A stretch of 8,482 nucleotides of DNA, taken from the NCBI GenBank assembly GCA_018064565.1, contig JAGHVA010000201.1, forward strand, positions 1 through 8,482, written 5' to 3'. Both the position numbers and the translations under genes were made by a program. Every line of letters begins with the position of its first letter. The stretch's first letter is position 1. Below, one piece after another: positions 1 through 6,309 of this stretch. The stretch is from Candidatus Colimorpha onthohippi. Lineage in GTDB: Bacteria; Bacteroidota; Bacteroidia; Bacteroidales; P3. The notes under the pieces were generated by a model. It saw only the letters and a list, made by a program, of their open reading frames with translations. It was not told where the DNA came from and made no database searches.

Positions 1-15
1 GATGAACCTTCTTTT

Positions 16-801
16 TTGCCCAATTTTGAACATGCTCAATATGTTGTTTATCTGGTTAGAATCGCTTGTTCGCATGCGAAAAACAGCATCCGCTCTATAC
101 CTATCACGGTATCAGTTGTACGCTGTGGCTTTTTGAGGGACGACTACCTAATACGATTAGAAAAACCACAAGAAGAATTTATTGTTGAAAATTTGATACG
201 AGAAGCCTTTTGGAATGTATATCGCCCAGGATGCCTCGAACACTATGTAATGCACTGCCTGCGCAATGATAGTGATTTTATTCCACAACTGAACTTTGTG
301 ATGGAAATTGAAAGCCAACGTTTTAGACACGATAAAGAGGAGAATCGACTGTTAAAAAACGAACTAATTGGTCAAGCAATGTGCATGCGAGCCCACATCC
401 AGAAAGATGATGGCACCACCCTACCCATTATGACGTTAGGTCCCATCGGAATCCTACCCGACTATCAGCGTCAAGGCTACGGCAAAGCACTATTGGACTA
501 TACGTTAGCCAAAGCCACAGAGATGGGATTTGGAGCAGTTTGCTTTGAAGGGAATATCGATTTTTACGGGAAAAGTGGATTTACATACGCATCCAACTTT
601 GGCATTCGTTACCATGGGCTCCCTGAAGGCGAAGACAGCTCGTTCTTCTTATGCAAAGAATTGAGGGAAGGGTATCTTCAAAATATCACAGGCGAATACA
701 CCACCCCACAAGGCTACTTTGTAAACGAAGCCGAAGCAGAGGCATTTGACAAACAGTTCGCCCCCAAAGAAAAACGAAGACAACCAGGCCAGTTGTGGTA
801 A
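16..801 (+). CDS. GNAT-family N-acetyltransferase (5' end uncertain)
   Basis: Probable acetyl-CoA-dependent N-acyltransferase of the GNAT fold, cytoplasmic; the substrate cannot be told. The core starts near residue 44 (YLIRLEKPQEEF), followed by a conserved REAFWNVYRPGC segment (62-73). The acetyl-CoA binding motif A is ILPDYQRQGYGKALL at about 146-160, with the expected Q/R-x-x-G-x-G spacing. The FEGNIDFYGKSGF stretch (177-189) matches the β-strand and loop usual near the end of the fold. A charged insert at about 98-116 separates two strands that are usually adjacent in this subfamily. The start is unsafe. The frame is open to base 1, the TTG at 16 is only the first possible start inside the window, and the first 40 residues do not look like GNAT sequence. 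A TTG at 133, just before the core, would give about 222 residues, nearer the usual length. The gene converges on the leftward cluster and ends before a hairpin terminator. Confidence 0.85.
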   Translation: MPNFEHAQYVVYLVRIACSHAKNSIRSIPITVSVVRCGFLRDDYLIRLEKPQEEFIVENLIREAFWNVYRPGCLEHYVMHCLRNDSDFIPQLNFVMEIESQRFRHDKEENRLLKNELIGQAMCMRAHIQKDDGTTLPIMTLGPIGILPDYQRQGYGKALLDYTLAKATEMGFGAVCFEGNIDFYGKSGFTYASNFGIRYHGLPEGEDSSFFLCKELREGYLQNITGEYTTPQGYFVNEAEAEAFDKQFAPKEKRRQPGQLW

Positions 802-852
802 GCCGCTTGTATAATACTCCACACAGGAAAGAGGTTGGATTGGGGATGTAAA

Positions 853-903
853 ATGCAGAAGACTCACCGCCTATAAAACGGGAGTCTTCTGCGTGTAGTT
901 TTT
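853..903. terminator. Bidirectional intrinsic terminator between convergent genes
   Basis: Perfect 11-bp inverted repeat: GCAGAAGACTC at 855-865 and GAGTCTTCTGC at 882-892, extended outward by a T·G and an A-T pair (854/893, 853/894). A run of five T follows on the plus strand (899-903), and AAAA at 850-853 gives UUUU on the minus strand. It sits 50 bases past the acetyltransferase stop and about 80 bases past the stop of the leftward vWA gene, so it can serve both. The rest of the 802-979 gap shows only a 7-bp inverted repeat (917-923/944-950) without a T-run. Confidence 0.85.
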
Positions 904-979
904 GCTACTTGGTGCCAGCAGTTATATTTTGATTAGTCCATTGAACTGCTACGCCTACAAGTATAACTTTGACTTATCT

Positions 980-2278
980 TTACTTACTTCTTTTACCACC
1001 AAAAGAAAATCCAAGACCCACACCAACACCAGTCACATCTCCTGCAAGGAGAGATTCGACAGTGATGTAAAAAGATTTCTTTGTCTTATATCCTAATTGG
1101 AGATAGAAAGTTTCCCAATTGAAACTGCATAACCCTGCAAATCCAATGCCAACGATAATGGCATTGTTTTTGGGAAATGTATATTTGAATTCTGGTCCAA
1201 TCCATATACCTGGACCATCGTCTCCGTCTTTGGAATCAGCCCAATAACCATCATAATATCCGTAATAATCAGTATAGTCAACATAAGTAGAACTGAGGTA
1301 CTGATAATTATCCATAGTTAATTTTATGCGTCCACCAAGAGCGACAGACTCACTAACAGAAAATGCCATATCAAGACTTAGACCGTATGACATAAAATCA
1401 CCAGACATACCAGTTGCATAGTTTGCACTTATGCCCCACCAAGGAGAAGGCTTACTTGTTTTTATCGGTTCTGGTTTTGGTTCTTCTCCACAACGCAATA
1501 CCCAACGAACCCTACCATATTGGGATTCTCCAACATACATTTGAAGATTTTGCCATCGTTCTGTTAGATTTTTTGCAATTTCCGCAAAAAAGGCTTCAAC
1601 CTTATCAAAGTCTTTAGATAGTATGAAATGGTCTTTGTCTGGCGTGGTACGTCGTAACACATCCTCAAAGAACCTAAGATCTTCGTCAGAAAATTTCTCA
1701 GATCCCGTGAAACCAACAGCAAAAGGCTCAATTGGCATTCCAAGCACCAATTTCTTATCACCGCCTACCAACAGGTTACTAACGTAAGCAAGGTACTGGT
1801 TTTTGCTACCACGGCGCATTGATGGGCTAATAACATCATTAACAGACGCGTTATCCAAACCATCTGTAAAAGTAATCATATAGGAACCGTTGTATTTTTT
1901 TTTCGAAAAGTGCATACGGTTTGTATAATCTTCAATCATTTTCACCGCTTTGTCCATAGAGTAGTAAAGAGCTGTTTCTTTCCCTTGTTGAGCGGCATCA
2001 ATAAAATTATCAAACCGGTAAATATTCTCGTCGGTGATAGGCGTAATAGGCATCACCTGATTTTCTGCCTTGTCCATACCTGCGAAGGCTATGATACCAA
2101 CATGTATGTTCCCGTTGGATGCTTTCCCGATTTCGTGAATTAACTTTTTTGCTGATTTTCGCAACGATGAGATATATTGTGACATAGAACCACTAAAGTC
2201 CAATACAAGCATGATAACCACATCGCTTTGGGAATATCCTATAGTTGAACCGTATAACTTTCTACATCTTCCTTCCAT
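980..2278 (-). CDS. vWA domain protein with C-terminal 8-strand barrel-like domain (lacks its own signal peptide)
   Basis: 432 residues from the ATG at 2278. Residues 19-240 form a von Willebrand factor A domain: hydrophobic first strand, then the metal-ion (MIDAS) motif D27-F-S29-G-S31, a matching Thr at about 102 and the TDG motif at 138-140. Such domains bind a divalent metal and mediate protein-protein or adhesive contacts. A Pro/Lys-rich linker (about 264-280) leads to residues 281-432, where about eight alternating hydrophobic strands end in GLGFSFGGKRSK. This fits a small OmpX-like outer-membrane barrel. A Tyr/Asp-rich stretch (about 325-356) would be one large loop. The product starts with MEGRCRKLYG, which is not a signal peptide, although a barrel must be exported. 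The missing signal lies in the overlapping upstream gene in another frame, so this is probably the distal part of one split gene of about 541 residues. The barrel call rests on pattern only. Confidence 0.85.
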   Translation of the reverse strand: MEGRCRKLYGSTIGYSQSDVVIMLVLDFSGSMSQYISSLRKSAKKLIHEIGKASNGNIHVGIIAFAGMDKAENQVMPITPITDENIYRFDNFIDAAQQGKETALYYSMDKAVKMIEDYTNRMHFSKKKYNGSYMITFTDGLDNASVNDVISPSMRRGSKNQYLAYVSNLLVGGDKKLVLGMPIEPFAVGFTGSEKFSDEDLRFFEDVLRRTTPDKDHFILSKDFDKVEAFFAEIAKNLTERWQNLQMYVGESQYGRVRWVLRCGEEPKPEPIKTSKPSPWWGISANYATGMSGDFMSYGLSLDMAFSVSESVALGGRIKLTMDNYQYLSSTYVDYTDYYGYYDGYWADSKDGDDGPGIWIGPEFKYTFPKNNAIIVGIGFAGLCSFNWETFYLQLGYKTKKSFYITVESLLAGDVTGVGVGLGFSFGGKRSK

Positions 2279-2293
2279 TTGAAGTTGTCCTCA
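2239..2293 (-). other. Probable -1 frame break joining signal-peptide and vWA frames
   Basis: The upstream frame stops with TAG at 2241-2239. The vWA frame is open back to an in-frame TGA near 2293, so any shift must fall between these points. Reading one base twice, or restoring one lost T in ACGGTTCAACT, joins the frames. No X-XXY-YYZ slippery sequence is present in the correct phase. Confidence 0.6.
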
Positions 2294-2604
2294 TCCCAAT
2301 ATTGGAGGAATCCGAAGCCATTGTTCCACTTCGAAGGACAATCCGTGGTAGCTTTGTCAAACCTAAACTTAATCATCGTGCCAGTCAAGCCGTCTTGACC
2401 TTGAACAGATGTCTTCTCTCCGTACAAGGTACCTTGGAGATTGGTCTTTCCATCCAGTTGAATTCCATTCGTTTGGATGTGCTTCAACGTGTACTTGCCC
2501 TCTCCAAGTCTCTCGTAAAAGCCCTCAATCCAGTACTCCTGTGCACGGAGCCCGAAACTTAGCCCCATGATAGCAAGGACTACTAACAATACTTTTTTCT
2601 TCAT
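2239..2604 (-). CDS. Secreted N-terminal segment of the split vWA protein
   Basis: 121 residues with a clear type I signal peptide: MKKK, a hydrophobic core and a FGLRAQ cleavage region near residue 22. The mature part (WIEGFYERLGEGKYTL onward, then a Trp/Phe-rich end) is probably β-rich, and I do not recognise it as a named family. It overlaps the vWA frame by 40 bases and ends four codons after WKEDVES. One extra base in the GTTCA stretch near 2245-2248 would fuse YTV to STIGYSQSDVVIML and give a natural run into the first vWA strand, so the two frames are most likely one broken gene. Alternatives are a programmed -1 shift (no classical slippery heptamer seen), a sequence error, or two proteins that are translationally coupled. 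The leader is A/T-rich, with no recognisable Shine-Dalgarno sequence. Confidence 0.75.
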   Translation of the reverse strand: MKKKVLLVVLAIMGLSFGLRAQEYWIEGFYERLGEGKYTLKHIQTNGIQLDGKTNLQGTLYGEKTSVQGQDGLTGTMIKFRFDKATTDCPSKWNNGFGFLQYWDEDNFKWKEDVESYTVQL

Positions 2605-2702
2605 GTTGTGTATTTTAATTAATTGGTTAATAAATTATAATAGATAACGTTATTGTTTTTTTGTGATATTTCTCGTCTCAGCATAGGCAGAGATGCGACA
2701 TG

Positions 2703-2722
2703 CCAAGACTCTACGTCCTCGG
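2703..2722 (-). repeat. Intergenic hairpin element, copy 1
   Basis: On the minus-strand RNA, CCGAGGAC and GUCUUGG pair over seven base pairs (one G·U, one bulged G) around loop GUAGA. Together with the flank to 2735 it matches copy 2 at 17 of 21 positions (2715-2735 against 4775-4795). It lies about 100 bases before the start at 2604 and about 55 bases past the stop of the 644-residue lipoprotein. No U-run follows, so it does not look like a standard terminator. The rest of the 2605-2775 gap is an A/T-rich leader (2605-2660) with no clear promoter match. Confidence 0.5.
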
Positions 2723-2775
2723 CTTGTCAAGAAGGTTTACTATTTTCTTACCTTCATGCCGCATGGCTTATGTCG

Positions 2776-4710
2776 TTAATTATCCACTCGGATTGGGCGG
2801 ACGTGAACATGATAATAGCAATAATAAGAACCATCAGAACAGCCAGCAGACTCTAAACTAGGCCAAGACATTCTTTGTCCGCTTTTCCACTCAATGCTAT
2901 AGTGTTGATTTATCTCTTTTGTTGATGACCAATAAAAAAAATAATAAGTATCACCATTCCTAACGTTGTCCGTTTCAAATCCACCTATTACTCCTCTATT
3001 AGCGTACATCGTTTCCAATTCTTCAACAGTTGGTAGTTTCCAGTCGGTATAACCGTAGGCTGTTAGATTTTCGCAGTATGCGTTGGCAGCCCCCCATCCC
3101 ATAAAATTACCTGGGTCAGGTGCCACCTTGTAGGTGTGTCCATTGAATTGAAATGTTGGCAGTCTCAAATAGTCGAGGTTCAAAATCACCTGTTCGCCGT
3201 AGGCAGTGCCGTTGGCATTGGTGGCGTAGGCACGCACGTATATCTGCGAGCCCTCAGAGGCCTCGATCACCGAGGTGAAATAGCCCGTACCGGTGCCGTC
3301 GGTGGTATGCGTGTATGCCGCCGTCAGGTCCGGATTGGGGTAGACCCCATAGCAGATGCCGCGGGCGGTGACGGTATAGCCACCACTGCTGGTAACGTTG
3401 CCTCCGGAGACCACTTTTCCACCGCTCATGGTAACGTTGGTGGTCGTCACCGTGGGCAGGCCGTTGCCTGTGGTTAAGGTCTGCTGGGTGCTGCTGTACG
3501 AGGTGCCTCTGCTGTTGGTGGCGTATGCGCGCACGTAGTAGGTGGTGCCGATGCTGAGGTTGGTCATCGAGCCGGTGAAGGGGGCGTTGCCGCTGCCCAG
3601 GCTAACGTGGCTGTTGCTCAATGTGGGGTATTGCGTGGTGCCCCACACCAGCCCTTTGTCGGTGACGGCGTATCCGCCGTTGTCGCTCACGCTACCACCA
3701 CAGGTGGCACTGGTAGCGGTGATATTGGTAACACTGTTGATAGTAACCGTAGGCAGACCAGATGCCGTGGTAAACTGCTTCTGCTCACCATAGGCAGTAC
3801 CTTTGCTGTTGATGGCATAGGCACGGACATAATATACGTTGTTAGGCTCCAAATTGCTCATATTGCAAGTAAAAGTCCCGTTGCCCTGCCCCATAGCCTG
3901 ATGGCTGTTCGACGTGGTCGGGGCGTTGGTGGTGGCCCAACAGATGCCGCGCTCGGTAACATACGAACCACCGTCGGCAATGACGTTGCCTCCACAGGTG
4001 GCACTGGATGCGGTGATTTTGGTAACACCAGCAGTGGTGACGGTTGGCAAATCTGGACCCGTTGCTATGACTTTGATTTCGTTGCTACCGTTGTTGGAGA
4101 TTATGTGCAGTAACGTACTGTTCTCGCCACCAGAGAGGCGTGTGCGGTCTATTGTCACCGTTACAGTAACCGTCTGACCTGGTTTAATCGGGTTGGTGAT
4201 GTTCGACACCGAGGTAATCCACGGACAAGCGTAGGTAATCTCACAGGTGATGTTCAGCGTGCCGTTGTTGTAGATATTGAACGACTTGGAGGTTATCGAC
4301 TCCTGGCTCCCCAAGTCCAATTCCTTAATGTCGTTGCCTGCCATATCGGTAACCTGCAGAGAGGCTATCTGCTTACGCATCTGCACATCGCGTTTCACGT
4401 TCTTGCCAGCCTCCAATTGGATTACGTAGTCGTCGTCGAGGTCGTTGTAGCCTGCTTTCGACAGTTGCAGGGTGTATTTGCCAGCAGTAAGACCTGTAAA
4501 TTCGAAACTTCCATCACTTCCCGTAAGGGTAGTCTCGCCGCTGGGCTTGAGTTTGACGTTGGCATCGCCCACGGGTTCGCCCGTGGCAAAGTCCGTCACG
4601 GTGCCATAGATGATGCCCGTTTGTTCACCTTCGTCCTCATTCTTGGAACATCCGTACCATACGGTCGCCAGGGCCATGCATGACAGTAAAGCAAAAAGTA
4701 TTTTTCTCAT
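2776..4710 (-). CDS. Large modular surface lipoprotein with Fn3-like repeats and DUF1566-type C-terminus
   Basis: 644 residues. The lipoprotein signal ends at VWYG-C21, followed by SKNEDEGE; Ser/Lys plus acidic residues right after the cysteine resembles the surface-export signal of Bacteroidetes lipoproteins. Domains in order: carboxypeptidase-regulatory-like β-sandwich (about 31-113, with GTVTDFATGEPV and the DGSFEFTGLTAGKYTL hallmark); a BACON/Ig-like region (114-219); three Fn3-like repeats of about 97-99 residues (221-318, 319-417, 418-514), each starting LPTVT and carrying YVRAYA-N; and a C-terminal domain (515-644) with GYTDWKLPTVEELE, YWSST and HVRPIRV, as in DUF1566/Lcl-C and the related Fibrobacter 'FISUMP' family. 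The last repeat lacks the ITASSATCGG signature of the first two. The 440-residue neighbour is a shorter paralogue. Adhesion or glycan binding is plausible for such surface proteins but is not shown by the sequence. Confidence 0.9.
   Translation of the reverse strand: MRKILFALLSCMALATVWYGCSKNEDEGEQTGIIYGTVTDFATGEPVGDANVKLKPSGETTLTGSDGSFEFTGLTAGKYTLQLSKAGYNDLDDDYVIQLEAGKNVKRDVQMRKQIASLQVTDMAGNDIKELDLGSQESITSKSFNIYNNGTLNITCEITYACPWITSVSNITNPIKPGQTVTVTVTIDRTRLSGGENSTLLHIISNNGSNEIKVIATGPDLPTVTTAGVTKITASSATCGGNVIADGGSYVTERGICWATTNAPTTSNSHQAMGQGNGTFTCNMSNLEPNNVYYVRAYAINSKGTAYGEQKQFTTASGLPTVTINSVTNITATSATCGGSVSDNGGYAVTDKGLVWGTTQYPTLSNSHVSLGSGNAPFTGSMTNLSIGTTYYVRAYATNSRGTSYSSTQQTLTTGNGLPTVTTTNVTMSGGKVVSGGNVTSSGGYTVTARGICYGVYPNPDLTAAYTHTTDGTGTGYFTSVIEASEGSQIYVRAYATNANGTAYGEQVILNLDYLRLPTFQFNGHTYKVAPDPGNFMGWGAANAYCENLTAYGYTDWKLPTVEELETMYANRGVIGGFETDNVRNGDTYYFFYWSSTKEINQHYSIEWKSGQRMSWPSLESAGCSDGSYYCYYHVHVRPIRVDN
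3169..4050 (-). repeat. Three tandem Fn3-like repeats, about 294 bp period
   Basis: Codons for residues 221-514 of the 644-residue lipoprotein: copy 1 at 4050-3757, copy 2 at 3756-3460, copy 3 at 3459-3169. Copies 1 and 2 are nearly identical in places: 3992-4028 and 3698-3734 differ at 3 of 37 bases and lie exactly 294 bases (98 codons) apart. Base composition is much higher in GC than the flanks (41 of 60 bases at 3541-3600 against 21 of 60 at 2941-3000). In-frame gain or loss of a module by recombination is possible. Confidence 0.8.
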
Positions 4711-4762
4711 AGGTGGAGTTTTATTGCTATTGTGGGTTGTTCGTTGGTTTGTATGGGATTTG

Positions 4763-4781
4763 CGAGAGGCTCACGCCCTCG
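4763..4781 (-). repeat. Intergenic hairpin element, copy 2
   Basis: CGAG-GGC pairs with GCC-CUCG on the minus-strand RNA: seven pairs, loop GUGA, one bulged base in the downstream arm. The 5' flank on the minus strand is related to copy 1. The hairpin starts about 53 bases before the start of the 644-residue lipoprotein and about 90 bases past the stop of the 440-residue one. The remainder of the 4711-4870 gap shows only a weak 6-bp inverted repeat and no T-run. Confidence 0.5.
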
Positions 4782-4870
4782 GTTTGTCGAAAAGGGGTTG
4801 TGGCTTGTATCTGCGGGATTATCTTTCAATAAGCGGTACTCTTGGCATGCTTCTTTTTGCAGATGGCACC

Positions 4871-6193
4871 TTATAGAATCCTAACCGCACGGACACGATA
4901 AGTACATGACTGACATGCTTCACCCCAATAATCGGAACCCCCATTAGACATTGATAATACATAATAATAAATATTATCCTTAGGGGAACTACTCCAATAC
5001 CAATCTTTAAAAAACTTACCAACTGAATTCTCTGCCCAGTTAACAGATACGCCATACTTGTATATTGACGCTAATTCACCTATCGTTGGCAACCTCCAAT
5101 CTGTATAACCGCCTACGGTGGAGTTCTCACAGAGAGTTTTTGCGGTGTTCCAATCAGCACCGCTACTTAAGTCATACTTCTGTATCATCAACCCTAACGA
5201 GGAAATACGAATAACGTTGGGATCCAATGGAACGAAATCGACAGATTCACCATAAAATGTTCCATTTGCATTCGTTACGTATGCCCTTACATGATAGGTA
5301 GTACCTTTGGTTAAATTATCGATATTGGCACTGAATGATGTCGATTTTCCAGAAACCACTTTTCTTTTCGTAGATGATGAAGGGTCTTCGACCGTAGGAT
5401 TGGCAAAAGAGCTGGAATAGACAAATCCACGTTCTATAAATTCAGGATTACCTGCATATACCACTTCACCGTTCAAGGTTGCTGTACTTTCCGTAACATT
5501 TGTCACCGCAAGGGTTTTGACGGCAGGATCATTGCTTGTAGAAAAGGTCTTTATATCCCCATAGGTGAGACCATAAGCATTTTTAGCATAAGCCTGTACA
5601 TAGTACTTGCCTGGAGACAAATTAGATATACTGGCATCGAAAGTATAGGTATAGGATGTATTTGTTTCTGTTTTACCGCTTGATACCACCTTTGTTCCAG
5701 CAGAAACAGGTTTAGAAGTAGAATAATAAAAACCCCATTCTGTAGGAGTTGTTCTGTAAGCATAGGTGTATTGCCCTTTTAGTATTGCGCTACGACCTAA
5801 TACCTCTGCATCACACGTAACAACGGTGAGTCCCGTATCAGCTAAAGTCAATTGCATATCAGCACGTGCCTGCCTCCCTGCTTCCACAGTAACCCAAACG
5901 CTAAATTCTTCGTAAGCATCCCCTTCTACGACAATTTCGTATTCCCCTGGAGTAAGGTCTGTAAATTCGTAATGCCCATCATCATAAGTGACAGTTTTCA
6001 ATAAGAGGGATCCTCCCGAAGTATAAAGAGATACTCCCACGCCTTTCAAAGGTTCCCCAGTAACGGTTACGATGCCGTATATTGACCCTAATATTGACCC
6101 TAATTTTTCACTCTCTTCTTCATCCTTGGAGCAGCCATACCATGTTGCCATCATTGTCAAACTAACAAAACAGAGTAAAAGTATTTTTTTCAT
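4871..6193 (-). CDS. Modular surface lipoprotein with Fn3-like repeats and DUF1566-type C-terminus
   Basis: 440 residues. The lipoprotein signal ends ATWYG-C21, followed by SKDEEESE, an acidic stretch typical of surface-exported Bacteroidetes lipoproteins. Domains: carboxypeptidase-regulatory-like sandwich (about 35-116, with YDDGHYEFTDLTPGEYEI); two diverged Fn3-like modules (about 121-220 and 221-322, each with YV/HVxAYxxNAxG near its end); and a DUF1566/Lcl-C-type domain (about 327-440) with GGYTDWRLPTIGELASIY, WYWSSSP and the terminal VRAVRIL. Signal peptide, lipobox and domain order match the downstream 644-residue protein, which adds a BACON-like region and one more Fn3 unit, so the two are tandem paralogues. 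Their leaders also resemble each other just before ATG (ATCCACTT and CTCCACCT). An in-frame 12-bp duplication doubles LGSI at residues 31-38. The role is probably extracellular binding; the ligand is unknown. Confidence 0.9.
   Translation of the reverse strand: MKKILLLCFVSLTMMATWYGCSKDEEESEKLGSILGSIYGIVTVTGEPLKGVGVSLYTSGGSLLLKTVTYDDGHYEFTDLTPGEYEIVVEGDAYEEFSVWVTVEAGRQARADMQLTLADTGLTVVTCDAEVLGRSAILKGQYTYAYRTTPTEWGFYYSTSKPVSAGTKVVSSGKTETNTSYTYTFDASISNLSPGKYYVQAYAKNAYGLTYGDIKTFSTSNDPAVKTLAVTNVTESTATLNGEVVYAGNPEFIERGFVYSSSFANPTVEDPSSSTKRKVVSGKSTSFSANIDNLTKGTTYHVRAYVTNANGTFYGESVDFVPLDPNVIRISSLGLMIQKYDLSSGADWNTAKTLCENSTVGGYTDWRLPTIGELASIYKYGVSVNWAENSVGKFFKDWYWSSSPKDNIYYYVLSMSNGGSDYWGEACQSCTYRVRAVRIL
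6081..6104 (-). repeat. 12-bp perfect tandem duplication in lipoprotein linker
   Basis: ATTGACCCTAAT occurs twice head to tail (6081-6092, 6093-6104), giving LGSI-LGSI in the stretch between the lipidated cysteine and the first β-sandwich. It is in frame and typical of replication slippage. It only lengthens the tether. Confidence 0.85.
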
Positions 6194-6214
6194 AAGTGGA
6201 TTATAATTTTTGTG

Positions 6215-6224
6215 TTTTTTTTTT
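6215..6224 (-). promoter_or_regulatory. A10 homopolymer in the leader of the 440-residue lipoprotein
   Basis: Ten consecutive T on the plus strand, so an A10 tract on the coding strand, 22-31 bases before the ATG at 6193. Such a run could slip and change promoter or leader spacing. It may equally be an A-rich leader that favours translation, as is common in Bacteroidetes. No clear -7/-33 promoter pair was found around it. Confidence 0.3.
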
Positions 6225-6255
6225 GCATTTGCATGATATTCATCTTATTGAGACA

Positions 6256-6285
6256 CAGCAGAACTCATGCATACACCTTCGGCTG
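6256..6285 (-). repeat. Intergenic hairpin element, copy 3 (diverged)
   Basis: CAGCCGAA and UUCUGCUG on the minus-strand RNA form seven pairs with one C·U mismatch around a 14-base loop. The plus-strand tail (TTCGGCTGATTGAAAA) is a weaker match to the tails of copies 1 and 2. It starts about 60 bases before the lipoprotein start at 6193 and lies 24 bases past the stop of the transglutaminase-like gene. The rest of the 6194-6309 gap is the A/T-rich leader with the A10 tract. Confidence 0.35.
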
Positions 6286-6309
6286 ATTGAAAAAATTCAT
6301 TGCATTGCC

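Noticed and set aside
649..867. Minus-strand 72-codon frame overlapping the acetyltransferase end
   Set aside because: It overlaps the real gene and one arm of the terminator, and its Phe/Cys-rich product looks like a shadow.
917..950. AGCAGTT/AACTGCT inverted repeat near the end of the vWA gene
   Set aside because: Only 7 bp with a 20-base loop and no T-run; the 853-903 hairpin is a far better terminator.
2239..2278. Programmed -1 ribosomal frameshift signal
   Set aside because: No X-XXY-YYZ heptamer in phase and no obvious downstream stem-loop; a simple one-base loss explains the data better.
3169..4050. Tandem repeats considered as a CRISPR-like or non-coding array
   Set aside because: The period is a whole number of codons and the units encode Fn3-like modules in one continuous frame.
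3136..4177. Several long plus-strand open frames opposite the Fn3 repeats
   Set aside because: They are antisense to a clear lipoprotein gene, mirror its GC-rich repeat structure and show no domain, signal peptide or plausible start.
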